Positions 28,187 through 38,634 of a stretch of 64,000 nt of DNA are shown here, one piece after another. The notes beneath the pieces are model-generated. The model did no database searches. It was not told the DNA's origin and worked only from the letters and a program-made list of their open reading frames with translations. Both the position numbers and the translations under genes were made by a program. The DNA lies in the NCBI GenBank assembly GCA_029960065.1, contig JASCOF010000004.1, positions 62,001 to 126,000 on the forward strand, read 5' to 3'. The DNA comes from Flavobacteriaceae bacterium PS02336 (lineage in GTDB: Bacteria; Bacteroidota; Bacteroidia; Flavobacteriales; Flavobacteriaceae). Each line of letters begins with the position of its first letter. Position 1 is the stretch's first letter.

Positions 28187-28639
28187 ATGAATTTAAGTAA
28201 CTTACAACCTGCTGAGGGATCTACACACAATCAGAATAAAAGATTAGGTAGAGGAGAAGGTTCTGGAAAAGGTGGTACCGCTGCGCGTGGACACAAAGGA
28301 GCAAAATCTCGTTCTGGTTATTCTAAAAAGATTGGTTTTGAAGGAGGGCAGATGCCACTTCAAAGACGTGTACCTAAGTTTGGTTTCAAAAACATCAATC
28401 GTAAAGAATACGAAGGTGTTAATTTAGATACTCTTCAATTATTAGTTGATAACGGTGCAATTACTGATTCTGTTTCTATGGCAGAATTCGTAGCAAATCG
28501 TCTAGCTACTAAAAATGAAATCGTTAAGATTTTAGGTAGAGGAGAATTGAAAGCAAAATTAAAAGTAACTGCCCACAAATTTACTGCTACTGCAAAAGCT
28601 GCTATTGAAGCTGCTGGAGGAGAAGCTGTAACTATATAA
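28187..28639 (+). CDS. rplO: 50S ribosomal protein uL15
   Basis: A 150-residue late-binding protein. The N-terminal extension has the typical Gly-rich, basic segment LGRGEGSGKGGTAARGHKGA and FEGGQMPLQRRVPKFGF. The C-terminal domain ends AAIEAAGGEAVTI. secY follows after 13 bases. Confidence 0.99.
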   Translation: MNLSNLQPAEGSTHNQNKRLGRGEGSGKGGTAARGHKGAKSRSGYSKKIGFEGGQMPLQRRVPKFGFKNINRKEYEGVNLDTLQLLVDNGAITDSVSMAEFVANRLATKNEIVKILGRGELKAKLKVTAHKFTATAKAAIEAAGGEAVTI

Positions 28640-28652
28640 CTTATCTATTAAG

Positions 28653-29999
28653 ATGAAGAAATTTATTGAATCAATAAGTAATGTTTGGAAAATCGAAGAA
28701 CTAAAGAACAGAATCTTAATCACATTAGGATTGCTTTTAGTATATCGTTTTGGAGCACACGTTACGCTTCCTGGAATTGACGCAACGCAATTGACTGGTT
28801 TAGCGGGACAAACTAAAAATGGTCTAGGATCTATTCTAGACATGTTCACCGGGGGTGCTTTCTCTAAGGCTTCAGTTTTTGCCTTAGGTATCATGCCTTA
28901 TATTTCTGCGTCTATTGTTGTTCAGTTGATGGGGATTGCGATTCCATATTTACAAAAACTTCAAAATGATGGGGAAAGTGGTAGAAAAAAGATTAATCAA
29001 ATCACTCGTTGGTTGACAATCGCTATCACATTGGTTCAAGGTCCAACTTATATCTATAATTTATACAGAACATTGCCTAGTAATGCATTTTTGCTAGGCT
29101 TTAATTCGCCTGAATTTTTGTTCTCGTCTGTTATCATTTTAGTTACAGGTACAATTTTTGCTATGTGGCTGGGTGAGAAAATTACAGATAAAGGTATTGG
29201 AAATGGTATTTCATTGTTAATTATGGTTGGTATTTTAGCTCGTTTACCGCAAGCTTTTATCCAAGAGTTTACAACTCGTGTTACCAATAACAATGGAGGT
29301 CCAATGTTATTAGTTATTGAAATTATTGTGTGGTTATTAGTTATCATTTCTTGTGTGTTGCTTACAATGGCAGTGCGTAGAATCCCAGTACAGTACGCTC
29401 GTCGTACTACTACAGGAGATTATGAGCAAGATTTGGCAGGAGGTAATAGACAATGGATTCCTCTTAAGCTTAATGCTTCTGGAGTTATGCCAATTATTTT
29501 TGCTCAGGCAATTATGTTTATTCCTGCGGCTGTAGCTGGATTGTCTAAATCAGATACATCACAATCTATTGTTGGTGCATTTAGTAATATGTTTGGTTTT
29601 TGGTATAATTTTGTTTTTGCAACTTTAATTATTGTATTTACATTCTTTTATACTGCAATCACTGTACCTACTAACAAAATGGCTGATGATTTGAAGAGAA
29701 GCGGTGGTTTTATTCCTGGAGTTCGTCCTGGAGCTGAAACTTCTGATTTCCTTGATAAAGTGATGTCTTTAATAACTTTCCCAGGATCTTTATTCCTTGC
29801 TTTGATTGCTGTGTTCCCAGCTATTGTTGTAAGTATTATGGATGTACAACAATCTTGGGCAATGTTTTTTGGAGGTACCTCATTAATAATTATGGTTGGT
29901 GTTGCAATAGATACTATTCAACAAATCAATTCATACTTGTTAAACAAACATTATGATGGTTTAATGAAGACTGGTAAAAATAGAAAAGCGGTAGCTTAA
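28653..29999 (+). CDS. secY: Protein translocase subunit SecY
   Basis: A 448-residue channel subunit of the inner-membrane Sec translocase. Ten hydrophobic segments are visible. The first contains [16 protein letters not shown], the plug region follows, and [11 protein letters not shown] and [14 protein letters not shown] mark helices 3 and 5. The cytosolic loop [17 protein letters not shown] (between helices 8 and 9) contacts SecA and the ribosome. Its usual position between rplO and infA is kept; map and adk are not next to it, as is common in Bacteroidota. Confidence 0.99.
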   Translation: MKKFIESISNVWKIEELKNRILITLGLLLVYRFGAHVTLPGIDATQLTGLAGQTKNGLGSILDMFTGGAFSKASVFALGIMPYISASIVVQLMGIAIPYLQKLQNDGESGRKKINQITRWLTIAITLVQGPTYIYNLYRTLPSNAFLLGFNSPEFLFSSVIILVTGTIFAMWLGEKITDKGIGNGISLLIMVGILARLPQAFIQEFTTRVTNNNGGPMLLVIEIIVWLLVIISCVLLTMAVRRIPVQYARRTTTGDYEQDLAGGNRQWIPLKLNASGVMPIIFAQAIMFIPAAVAGLSKSDTSQSIVGAFSNMFGFWYNFVFATLIIVFTFFYTAITVPTNKMADDLKRSGGFIPGVRPGAETSDFLDKVMSLITFPGSLFLALIAVFPAIVVSIMDVQQSWAMFFGGTSLIIMVGVAIDTIQQINSYLLNKHYDGLMKTGKNRKAVA

Positions 30000-30006
30000 T
30001 ATATTT

Positions 30007-30222
30007 ATGGCAAAACAATCAGCAATAGAACAAGACGGATCAATTATTGAAGCATTATCAAATGCTATGTTCCGTGTAGAGTTAGAAAATGGACATATTG
30101 TAATTGCTCATATTTCTGGAAAAATGCGAATGCATTACATCAAATTATTACCTGGTGATAAAGTGAAACTAGAAATGAGTCCTTACGATTTGTCAAAAGC
30201 AAGAATTACTTATCGATATTAA
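30007..30222 (+). CDS. infA: Translation initiation factor IF-1
   Basis: A 71-residue OB-fold protein that occupies the A site during initiation. [20 protein letters not shown] and the [21 protein letters not shown] ending (in part) are diagnostic. It begins seven bases after secY. Confidence 0.98.
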   Translation: MAKQSAIEQDGSIIEALSNAMFRVELENGHIVIAHISGKMRMHYIKLLPGDKVKLEMSPYDLSKARITYRY

Positions 30223-30234
30223 AGGATATTCACT

Positions 30235-30351
30235 ATGAAAGTTAGAGCATCAGTAAAAAAGAGAAGTGCCGAGTGCATTATCGTGCGTAGAAAAGGGAGA
30301 CTGTACGTAATAAACAAAAAGAATCCTAGATTTAAACAAAGACAAGGATAA
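30235..30351 (+). CDS. rpmJ: 50S ribosomal protein bL36, zinc-free form
   Basis: A 38-residue protein encoded between infA and rpsM. The reading frame runs from the ATG at 30235 to the TAA at 30349. It opens [20 protein letters not shown] and ends [10 protein letters not shown]. Compared with zinc-binding bL36, three of the four ligands are missing: the first Cys is Ser11, the third is Asn27 and the His is Phe33; only Cys14 remains. This is the C-minus type. An AAAGGA sequence 14 bases before the ATG is one of few Shine-Dalgarno-like runs in the cluster. Confidence 0.97.
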
Positions 30352-30353
30352 TT

Positions 30354-30728
30354 ATGGCAAGAATAGCAGGGGTAGATATCCCAAAAAACAAAAGAGGTGT
30401 TATTGCACTTACCTATATCTTCGGATTAGGAAAAAGTAGAGCTATCGAGATTTTGGAAAAAGCTCAAGTTAGCCAAGATAAAAAAGTTCAAGATTGGAAT
30501 GATGATGAAATCGGAGCAATTCGTGAAGCTGTTTCATTTTACAAAATTGAAGGAGAATTACGTTCTGAGATTTCTTTAAACATTAAACGTTTAATGGATA
30601 TCGGATGTTACAGAGGTATTCGTCATAGATCTGGTCTTCCTTTAAGAGGACAAAGAACTAAAAACAACTCAAGAACAAGAAAAGGTAAAAGAAAAACTGT
30701 TGCTAACAAGAAAAAAGCAACTAAATAA
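30354..30728 (+). CDS. rpsM: 30S ribosomal protein uS13
   Basis: A 124-residue head protein contacting the P-site tRNA and uL5. [20 protein letters not shown] and [20 protein letters not shown] are diagnostic, with a basic C-terminal tail. It begins two bases after rpmJ. Confidence 0.99.
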   Translation: MARIAGVDIPKNKRGVIALTYIFGLGKSRAIEILEKAQVSQDKKVQDWNDDEIGAIREAVSFYKIEGELRSEISLNIKRLMDIGCYRGIRHRSGLPLRGQRTKNNSRTRKGKRKTVANKKKATK

Positions 30729-30736
30729 TAAGTAAT

Positions 30737-31120
30737 ATGGCTAAAGCAACTGCAAAAAAACGTAAAGTTATCGTTGAATCAACGGGTGAGGCTCATATTT
30801 CTGCCACTTTTAATAACATTATTATTTCTTTGACTAATAAGAAAGGTGAAGTTATCTCTTGGTCTTCAGCTGGTAAAATGGGTTTCAGAGGTTCTAAAAA
30901 GAACACTCCTTATGCAGCTCAAATGGCAGCAGAAGATTGCGCTAAAGTAGCTCTTGAGGCAGGACTTAAAAAAGTGAAAGTTTATGTAAAAGGACCAGGT
31001 AACGGACGTGAGTCTGCTATCCGTTCTATTCATAACGGTGGAATTGAAGTTACAGAAATTATTGATGTTACTCCAATGCCTCACAACGGATGTCGTCCTC
31101 CAAAAAGACGTAGAGTTTAA
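30737..31120 (+). CDS. rpsK: 30S ribosomal protein uS11
   Basis: A 127-residue platform protein. [20 protein letters not shown] and the C-terminal [18 protein letters not shown] are typical. The N-terminus carries a short Lys/Ala-rich extension. It is followed by a 91-base gap that holds the rpsD leader structure. Confidence 0.99.
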   Translation: MAKATAKKRKVIVESTGEAHISATFNNIIISLTNKKGEVISWSSAGKMGFRGSKKNTPYAAQMAAEDCAKVALEAGLKKVKVYVKGPGNGRESAIRSIHNGGIEVTEIIDVTPMPHNGCRPPKRRRV

Positions 31121-31143
31121 TTTTTTATTTTTATAGTATAAAC

Positions 31144-31197
31144 AAGGTAGAACATAGATTATCGAAGGATTAGACCTGAATTCATAATTTCTACCTT
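31144..31197 (+). promoter_or_regulatory. Structured leader before rpsD
   Basis: AAGGTAGAA at 31144-31152 pairs perfectly with TTCTACCTT at 31189-31197. The 36-base interior can form a small AGG/CCT hairpin. The stem is followed by AAATTTTTTTT, ending just before the rpsD start, so it may also attenuate. The position matches that of known autogenous leaders for uS4; binding is inferred. Confidence 0.65.
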
Positions 31198-31211
31198 AAA
31201 TTTTTTTTAAA

Positions 31212-31817
31212 ATGGCAAGATATACTGGTCCTAAAACCAAAATCGCTCGTAAATTTGGCGAGGCAATCTTCGGAGATGATAAATCTTTCGAAAAAAGAAA
31301 TTACCCACCTGGACAACACGGGATGGCTAAAAAAAGAGGAAAAAAATCTGAGTACGCTGTTCAGTTAATGGAAAAGCAAAAAGCTAAATATTCTTATGGA
31401 ATTTTAGAAAAACAATTCAGAAATTTATTCGAAAAAGCATCAGCAACTAAAGGAGTTACTGGTGAAGTTTTATTACAATTATGCGAAGCAAGATTAGATA
31501 ATGTTGTTTTTAGAATGGGAATTGCTCCATCTAGAAGAGGTGCGCGTCAAATCGTTTCTCACAGACACATTACTGTAAATGGAGAGGTTGTTAATATTCC
31601 TTCTTACCACCTTAAGCCTGGTGATAAAGTTGCAGTTCGTGAAAAATCTAAATCTTTAGAAGCTATCGAACGTTCTTTATCAAATTCAAGTCATGTTTAT
31701 GAATGGATTACTTGGAACAATGATCTTAAAGAAGGAACTTTTGTTTCTGTACCTGCGAGACTTCAAATTCCAGAAAACATTAAAGAACAATTAATCGTAG
31801 AGTTGTACAACAAATAA
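31212..31817 (+). CDS. rpsD: 30S ribosomal protein uS4, zinc-free form
   Basis: A 201-residue primary assembly protein that binds the 5' domain of 16S rRNA. The N-terminus [18 protein letters not shown] lacks the four-Cys zinc knuckle seen in some bacteria. The S4 RNA-binding domain contains [20 protein letters not shown] and [17 protein letters not shown]. uS4 commonly represses the alpha operon, and a candidate leader lies directly upstream. Confidence 0.99.
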
Positions 31818-31838
31818 TAATTGACTTAGTCGAAATTT

Positions 31839-32831
31839 ATGGCAATATTTAATTTTCAAAAGCCCGATAAAGTTATCATGATCGATTCAACCGATTTTGA
31901 AGGTAAATTCGAATTTAGACCTTTAGAACCTGGTTACGGATTGACAGTTGGTAATGCACTTAGAAGAGTTTTGCTTTCAGCATTAGAAGGTTATGCAATT
32001 ACATCTGTTCGTATCGAAGGTGTAGATCATGAGTTTTCTACTATTTCAGGTGTTGTTGAAGATGTTACCGAAATTATCCTTAATCTAAAACAAGTACGTT
32101 TCAAACGTCAAATTGAAGATATCGATAATGAATCAGTTACTATTTCTGTTTCTGGTAAAGATCAATTAACAGCAGGTGATTTTCAAAAATTTATTTCAGG
32201 TTTCCAAGTTCTGAATCCAGACCTTGTTATCTGTAATTTAGATTCAAAAATCAAATTGAATTTCGATTTAACAATCGAAAAAGGTAGAGGATACGTGCCT
32301 GCTGAAGAGAACAAAAAACAGAATGCTGCAATTGGAACGATTTTTACAGATTCTATTTTTACTCCGGTAAAAAATGTAAAATATGCAATCGAAAACTTCC
32401 GTGTAGAGCAAAAAACAGATTACGAAAAATTAGTTTTTGAAATCAAAACTGATGGATCTATTAATCCTAAAGATGCTCTTACTGAAGCTGCTAAAGTTTT
32501 AATTCACCATTTCATGTTGTTTTCTGACGAAAGAATTACACTTGAGGCTGACGAAATTGCACAAACAGAATCGTATGATGAAGAGTCATTGCATATGAGA
32601 CAATTGCTTAAAACTAAGCTTGTTGATATGGATTTATCTGTGAGAGCATTAAATTGCTTGAAAGCGGCTGAAGTTGATACACTTGGTGATTTAGTATCTT
32701 TCAATAAAAATGACTTAATGAAGTTCCGTAACTTCGGTAAAAAATCTTTAACTGAGCTTGATGAGCTTGTTGCAGTTAAGAATTTAACTTTCGGAATGGA
32801 TTTAGCTAAATACAAATTAGATAAAGAATAA
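31839..32831 (+). CDS. rpoA: RNA polymerase alpha subunit
   Basis: A 330-residue subunit that nucleates RNA polymerase assembly. The N-terminal domain shows [26 protein letters not shown], in part the dimerisation region. The C-terminal domain (about residues 250-320) has [21 protein letters not shown] and [16 protein letters not shown], the helix-hairpin-helix fold that contacts upstream DNA and activators. Its position between rpsD and rplQ is the standard one. Confidence 0.99.
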   Translation: MAIFNFQKPDKVIMIDSTDFEGKFEFRPLEPGYGLTVGNALRRVLLSALEGYAITSVRIEGVDHEFSTISGVVEDVTEIILNLKQVRFKRQIEDIDNESVTISVSGKDQLTAGDFQKFISGFQVLNPDLVICNLDSKIKLNFDLTIEKGRGYVPAEENKKQNAAIGTIFTDSIFTPVKNVKYAIENFRVEQKTDYEKLVFEIKTDGSINPKDALTEAAKVLIHHFMLFSDERITLEADEIAQTESYDEESLHMRQLLKTKLVDMDLSVRALNCLKAAEVDTLGDLVSFNKNDLMKFRNFGKKSLTELDELVAVKNLTFGMDLAKYKLDKE

Positions 32832-32835
32832 TTTA

Positions 32836-32877
32836 CTTCATATTTTGCTCTCCATAGCGGATTGTAGCAAGATGAAG
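32836..32877 (+). promoter_or_regulatory. Stem-loop between rpoA and rplQ
   Basis: CTTCAT at 32836-32841 pairs with ATGAAG at 32872-32877, and TTTGCT at 32844-32849 with AGCAAG at 32866-32871 (one G-T pair), giving a 12-bp stem with a two-base bulge and a 16-base loop. There is no T tract. It fills most of the 62-base gap, unusually long for this cluster. Candidate processing or protein-binding site. Confidence 0.6.
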
Positions 32878-32893
32878 ATAAAAAAAACACGTC

Positions 32894-33385
32894 ATGAGAC
32901 ACGGAAAAAAATTCAACCACTTAAGCAGACAGACTGGACATAGAAAAGCTATGTTGGCTAATATGGCTTGTTCTCTTATTGAGCACAAACGTATTAACAC
33001 TACTGTTGCTAAAGCTAAAGCGCTTAAACAATTCGTTGAGCCTTTAATTACAAAATCGAAAGAGGATACGACTCACAACCGTCGTATTGTTTTTGCTTAC
33101 TTACGTAGCAAATATGCTGTAACAGATTTGTTCAGAGATGTGGCTGCTAAAGTTGGAGACCGTCCAGGAGGATACACTCGTATCATTAAAGTTGGAAATC
33201 GTTTGGGAGATAATGCTGATATGGCAATGATCGAACTTGTTGACTTCAATGAACTTTACAACGGAGGTAAAAAAGAAGTTAAAAAAGCGAAAAGCCGTCG
33301 TGGTGGTAAAGCTAAAAAAGCTGAAACTGCTGCTCCAGAGGCTCCTGCTGCTGAATCAGAAACGACTACTGAAGCTTCTGAATAA
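32894..33385 (+). CDS. rplQ: 50S ribosomal protein bL17
   Basis: A 163-residue protein near the tunnel exit. [20 protein letters not shown] opens the conserved core of about 120 residues, with [19 protein letters not shown] and [19 protein letters not shown] low-complexity Ala/Glu/Lys/Thr tail of about 40 residues follows, beyond the E. coli length (127). It is the last gene of the ribosomal supercluster. Confidence 0.99.
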   Translation: MRHGKKFNHLSRQTGHRKAMLANMACSLIEHKRINTTVAKAKALKQFVEPLITKSKEDTTHNRRIVFAYLRSKYAVTDLFRDVAAKVGDRPGGYTRIIKVGNRLGDNADMAMIELVDFNELYNGGKKEVKKAKSRRGGKAKKAETAAPEAPAAESETTTEASE

Positions 33386-33412
33386 TTATGAGAGTAATCA
33401 TTCTATAATATT

Positions 33413-33449
33413 AAAGGATAAACTAATTTTTAGTTTATCCTTTTTTTTT
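33413..33449 (+). terminator. Terminator of the ribosomal supercluster
   Basis: A 13-bp perfect stem (AAAGGATAAACTA at 33413-33425 with the complement at 33431-33443), loop ATTTT, and a T run of nine. It ends transcription after rplQ. Confidence 0.95.
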
Positions 33450-33527
33450 GAATTTTTTAAAACCTTAAAAATCTAACTTATTTAAAATGATAGGTTTTAT
33501 TTTTATGAATGAAAGTTTTAAAAAATC

Positions 33528-33558
33528 TTGGAAGAGCTTCTTTAAAGAAGTAAATTTG
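33528..33558 (+). promoter_or_regulatory. Promoter of carA
   Basis: TTG at 33528-33530 and TAAATTTG at 33551-33558 are 20 bases apart, a very good Bacteroidota promoter. Transcription should start near 33564, giving a leader of about 64 bases. No pyrimidine-sensing structure was recognised. Confidence 0.78.
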
Positions 33559-33627
33559 CAAAATATCTAATTATAAATGAGACATATTAAGTTTCATAAA
33601 CAATTAAAAAACAATACAAATTAAATA

Positions 33628-34737
33628 ATGAAATACACAACACGACAAAGCGCCATTTTATTACTAAGTGATGGAACTGTTTTTCATGGAAAGTCTATCG
33701 GTATTAGTGGTAAGACTTTTGGTGAAGTTTGTTTTAATACTGGAATGACTGGATATCAAGAGATTTTTACAGATCCTTCATATTTTGGTCAAATTATGGT
33801 TACTACTAATCCGCATATAGGGAATTATGGTATAAATGATTTAGAAGTTGAATCAGATAGCGTGAAAATTGCTGGTTTAGTTTGTAAAAATTTTAGTTTT
33901 AATTATTCGAGAGAAGGTGCTTCAGGTAGTTTAGAAGATTATTTCGCTAAACAAAACCTAATTTGTATTTCTGATGTTGATACAAGAGCTTTGGTTAGCT
34001 ACATTCGTGATAATGGTGCTATGAATGCTGTAATTTGTACAGACGGAACTTCTATCGAAGATTTGAAAAGAGAACTAGCAGATGTTCCAAATATGGAAGG
34101 TCTAGAATTAGCATCAAAAGTTTCTACGACAGAGCCTTACTTTGTTGGAGATGAAAATGCAACTTACAAAATCTCGGCGCTTGATTTAGGGATCAAAAAG
34201 AATATTTTAAGAAATTTTGCAAAACGAGACTGCTATATTAAAGTGTTTCCATATAATGCTTCGTACGAAGATTTGAAATCATTTAACCCAGATGGATTTT
34301 TCTTATCAAATGGGCCTGGAGATCCAGATCCTTTGCATGGAGTAATTGAAGTGGCTAAAAAAATTATTGCTGAAGACAGGCCTTTATTCGGGATTTGTTT
34401 AGGACATCAAATTATTGCTTTGGCAAATGGAGTTCAGACTTATAAAATGTTTGGCGGACATAGAGGAATTAATCATCCTGTAAAAAACCTTTTAACAGGT
34501 AAAGGAGAAATTACATCTCAAAATCATGGTTTTGCGGTTAAGAGAGAAGCTTTGGAAGGTCATCCAGAATTAGAGCTTACACATATTCATCTAAATGATG
34601 ACACTGTTGCCGGAATGAGAATGAAAAACAAGAATTGTTTCTCAGTACAATACCATCCAGAAGCAAGTCCAGGACCCCACGATTCATCATATTTGTTTGA
34701 TCAATTTGTGGAGAACATTAAAACAGCGAAAGCCTAA
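33628..34737 (+). CDS. carA: Carbamoyl-phosphate synthase small (glutaminase) subunit
   Basis: A 369-residue class I glutamine amidotransferase that feeds ammonia to the large subunit for arginine and pyrimidine synthesis. The N-terminal half contains FNTGMTGYQEIFTDPSYFGQ. The glutaminase half holds the nucleophile Cys257 in LFGICLGHQ, FFLSNGPGDPDP before it, and the His-Glu pair in SVQYHPEASPGP near residue 341. The large subunit gene carB is not adjacent. It is expressed from its own promoter. Confidence 0.98.
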   Translation: MKYTTRQSAILLLSDGTVFHGKSIGISGKTFGEVCFNTGMTGYQEIFTDPSYFGQIMVTTNPHIGNYGINDLEVESDSVKIAGLVCKNFSFNYSREGASGSLEDYFAKQNLICISDVDTRALVSYIRDNGAMNAVICTDGTSIEDLKRELADVPNMEGLELASKVSTTEPYFVGDENATYKISALDLGIKKNILRNFAKRDCYIKVFPYNASYEDLKSFNPDGFFLSNGPGDPDPLHGVIEVAKKIIAEDRPLFGICLGHQIIALANGVQTYKMFGGHRGINHPVKNLLTGKGEITSQNHGFAVKREALEGHPELELTHIHLNDDTVAGMRMKNKNCFSVQYHPEASPGPHDSSYLFDQFVENIKTAKA

Positions 34738-34836
34738 AACGATGTAGTTAATAAATAAAGATGTTTAATATCTAAAATGCGTTTATAGTATTAAATATTT
34801 TTATAATTTCGAAAAAAAAATATAATTTATTAATAA

Positions 34837-36141
<1,305 letters not shown>

Positions 36142-36163
36142 TCATAAGAGTTATATTAATACA

Positions 36164-36197
36164 AACCATTCATTTTTTAATGAGTGGTTTTTTTTTG
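36164..36197 (+). terminator. Terminator after eno
   Basis: AACCATTCATT at 36164-36174 pairs with AATGAGTGGTT at 36179-36189 (one G-T pair) around a TTTT loop, followed by a run of T. It separates eno from gltA. Confidence 0.9.
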
Positions 36198-36250
36198 GAG
36201 TTTTAACAAATTCATAGCAGTATTCTTTTTTTAATTAGTCTTAAATTCAT

Positions 36251-36258
36251 TAGATTTG
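36251..36258 (+). promoter_or_regulatory. Candidate -7 box TAGATTTG for gltA
   Basis: A perfect TAnnTTTG match 36 bases before the gltA ATG. Transcription should start near 36264. No clear TTG box lies 20 bases upstream. The box lies over the in-frame TTG at 36256, which therefore cannot be the translation start. Confidence 0.55.
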
Positions 36259-36294
36259 GTAAATTATTATTTAAAGAATTATTTCCAAGATATT

Positions 36295-37572
36295 ATGTCA
36301 AAAATAGCTACATTAGAAATAGATGGTAAGAAGATTGAACTTCCGGTAATCACAGGGAGCGAAAACGAATCAGCTATCGATATTAACAAATTACGTGATT
36401 TAACAGGTGTTATAACAATTGATCCAGGTTACAAAAACTCAGGATCTTGTACAAGTGAAATCACTTTCCTAGATGGAGAAGAAGGAATTTTACGTTACAG
36501 AGGGTATTCAATCGAAGATTTGGCTGAAAAAGCGAGTTTCTTAGAGGTTTCATATCTTTTGATTTTTGGAGAATTACCTACCGCTGCACAATTAGAAGAT
36601 TTTGAAAATAATATTAGAAAACATTCTTTGGTAAACGAAGAAATGAAAAATATTATTGACGGTTTTCCAAAAACAGCTCACCCAATGGGAGTTTTATCTG
36701 CTTTAACAAGTGCTTTAACAGCATTTAATCCAAAAGCAGTGAATGTTGATAACGAAAAAGAAATGTATGAAGCTATTTGTAAAACAATGGCTAAATTTCT
36801 TGTAATTGCAACATGGACTTACAGAAAGTCAATGGGATATCCATTAAATTACTACGATAATACAAAAGGATATGTAGAAAGCTTTATGCAATTAATGTTT
36901 AAATTGCCTACAGGGCCTTATGCTGCAAATCCAGTTATTGTAAATGCATTAGATAAATTATTTATTCTTCATGCAGATCACGAACAAAACTGTTCAACTT
37001 CTACAGTTAGAATGGTAGGTTCATCTCATGCAGGTTTATTTGCTTCAGTTTCTGCGGGAGTATCTGCTCTTTGGGGGCCACTTCACGGAGGAGCAAATCA
37101 AGCTGTACTTGAAATGCTTGAAGAAATTAATAAAGACGGTGGAGATACAGATAAGTTTTTAGCGAAAGCGAAAGATAAAAACGATCCTTTCCGTTTAATG
37201 GGATTCGGACACAGAGTTTACAAAAACTTTGATCCAAGAGCTAAAATTATTAAAAAGGCAGCAACAGAAGTTTTAGAAACTTTAGGTGTTGAAGACCCGA
37301 TTTTGGATATCGCGAGAAAATTAGAAAAAGCGGCTCTTGAAGATGAATACTTCAAATCTAGAAACTTATATCCAAACGTTGATTTCTACTCTGGAATTAT
37401 CTACAGAGCTTTAGGAATTCCAACAGATATGTTTACTGTAATGTTCGCTATTGGAAGATTACCAGGATGGATTGCGCAATGGAAAGAAATGCGTGAAAAT
37501 AAAGAGCCAATTGGTAGACCAAGACAAATTTATACTGGACACCCTTTAAGAGAGTTCAAGTCTAATAAATAA
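36295..37572 (+). CDS. gltA: Citrate synthase
   Basis: A 425-residue enzyme that condenses oxaloacetate with acetyl-CoA at the entry of the TCA cycle. The three catalytic segments are LHADHEQNCSTSTVRMVGSS, GPLHGGANQAVLEMLEEI and GFGHRVYKNFDPRAKI, with the His-His-Asp arrangement of the family. The length and the N-terminal beta-domain (IDPGYKNSGSCTSEITFLDG) fit the type II, E. coli-like enzymes. The ATG at 36295 was chosen because the upstream extension overlaps the promoter box. Confidence 0.98.
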   Translation: MSKIATLEIDGKKIELPVITGSENESAIDINKLRDLTGVITIDPGYKNSGSCTSEITFLDGEEGILRYRGYSIEDLAEKASFLEVSYLLIFGELPTAAQLEDFENNIRKHSLVNEEMKNIIDGFPKTAHPMGVLSALTSALTAFNPKAVNVDNEKEMYEAICKTMAKFLVIATWTYRKSMGYPLNYYDNTKGYVESFMQLMFKLPTGPYAANPVIVNALDKLFILHADHEQNCSTSTVRMVGSSHAGLFASVSAGVSALWGPLHGGANQAVLEMLEEINKDGGDTDKFLAKAKDKNDPFRLMGFGHRVYKNFDPRAKIIKKAATEVLETLGVEDPILDIARKLEKAALEDEYFKSRNLYPNVDFYSGIIYRALGIPTDMFTVMFAIGRLPGWIAQWKEMRENKEPIGRPRQIYTGHPLREFKSNK

Positions 37573-37578
37573 AAAAAG

Positions 37579-37608
37579 AAAGCTTCACTTAACTGTGAAG
37601 CTTTTTTT
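37579..37608 (+). terminator. Terminator after gltA
   Basis: AAAGCTTCAC at 37579-37588 pairs perfectly with the complement at 37595-37604 around the loop TTAACT; seven T end at 37608. The last bases overlap the -7 box of the next gene. Confidence 0.93.
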
Positions 37609-37615
37609 ATATTTG
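37608..37615 (+). promoter_or_regulatory. Candidate -7 box TATATTTG for the amidinotransferase-fold gene
   Basis: A perfect TAnnTTTG match that begins in the T tract of the gltA terminator. The transcript would start near 37621, 14 bases before the ATG. No good TTG partner upstream. Confidence 0.5.
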
Positions 37616-37634
37616 CTCAAAATATAATAGAGTT

Positions 37635-38549
37635 ATGTTGCAATTAAATGTAAAGAACGAAACAGCGAGACTTCGTGCTGTTGTTTTGGGTTCTGCTGTT
37701 CATAATGGGCCTACTCCAACTATAGAGGAAGCTTATGATCCTAAATCATTGGAACATATTAAAGCAGGAACTTATCCTGTAGAAAAAGATATGGTTGTTG
37801 AAATGGATGCTTTTAATGCTGTTTTTCAAAAATATGATGTAACAGTTTATCGTCCAGAAATGATAGAAAATTATAATCAAATTTTTGCGAGAGATATAGG
37901 ATTTGTAATTGATGATATTTTTGTTAAATCTAATATTCTGCCTGATAGAGAGCGTGAATTGGATGCGATTCAATACGTAATTGATCAAATTAACCCAGCG
38001 AAAGTGGTACGCCCGCCAGAAGAAGTTCATATTGAAGGTGGAGATGTTATGCTTTGGAACGATCATATTTTTATTGGAACTTATAAAGGAAGCGACTATA
38101 AAGATTATATCACTGCAAGAACAAATATGCATGGTGTAAATTATATCAAGTCATTGTTTCCAAATAAAATTGTAAAAGAATTTGATTTAGTAAAGTCAAA
38201 ACTTGAAGCTAGGGATAATGCTTTGCATTTAGACTGTTGTTTTCAACCTGTTGGAAAAAATAAGGGAATTATCTATAAAAGAGGTTTCCGTGAAGAAGCA
38301 GATTATCTTTATTTAGTAAAGCTTTTTGGTAAAGAAAATTTATTTCATATCGAAAGAAATGAAATGTATAATATGTTCTCGAACGTATTTTCAATTGACG
38401 AAAATGTAGTGGTTTCCGAAAAGAATTTCACGCGTTTAAATAACTGGCTTCGTGAAAACGGTTTTACAGTTGAAGAAATTCCATACGCTGAAATTGCAAA
38501 ACAAGAAGGTTTGTTGAGATGCTCAACTTTACCATTAATTAGAGACTAA
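37635..38549 (+). CDS. Dimethylarginine dimethylaminohydrolase-like protein (amidinotransferase fold)
   Basis: A 304-residue guanidino-group hydrolase candidate. The five-blade amidinotransferase fold is indicated by FARDIGFVIDD (about residues 89-99), EGGDVMLWND (about 136-145), ALHLDCCFQPV with the catalytic His (about 195-205) and GLLRCSTLPLIRD with the presumed nucleophilic Cys at the C-terminus. Likely products are citrulline plus an amine or ammonia. Which guanidine compound is used (arginine, methylarginine or a peptide) is not visible. A second member of the superfamily, CtlX-like, lies just downstream on the same strand. Confidence 0.85.
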   Translation: MLQLNVKNETARLRAVVLGSAVHNGPTPTIEEAYDPKSLEHIKAGTYPVEKDMVVEMDAFNAVFQKYDVTVYRPEMIENYNQIFARDIGFVIDDIFVKSNILPDRERELDAIQYVIDQINPAKVVRPPEEVHIEGGDVMLWNDHIFIGTYKGSDYKDYITARTNMHGVNYIKSLFPNKIVKEFDLVKSKLEARDNALHLDCCFQPVGKNKGIIYKRGFREEADYLYLVKLFGKENLFHIERNEMYNMFSNVFSIDENVVVSEKNFTRLNNWLRENGFTVEEIPYAEIAKQEGLLRCSTLPLIRD

Positions 38550-38555
38550 AAATAG

Positions 38556-38613
38556 TTTCAGGTTTCAATTTTCAGGTTTTTACAAGACGTGAAACCCAAA
38601 ATTTTAAACCTGA
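38556..38613. repeat. Short direct and inverted repeats between the two amidinotransferase-fold genes
   Basis: TTTCAGGTTT occurs at 38556-38565 and 38570-38579. Complementary arms follow: TGAAACC at 38590-38596 (pairs with GGTTTCA at 38561-38567) and AAACCTGA at 38606-38613 (pairs with either TCAGGTTT copy). Alternative hairpins are therefore possible, followed by a long A run. Function unknown. Confidence 0.55.
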
Positions 38614-38634
38614 GATAAAAAAAAAATATAAAAA

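Noticed and set aside
36256..36294. TTG start for gltA
   Set aside because: It falls inside the perfect -7 box, upstream of the predicted transcript start; the ATG at 36295 fits.
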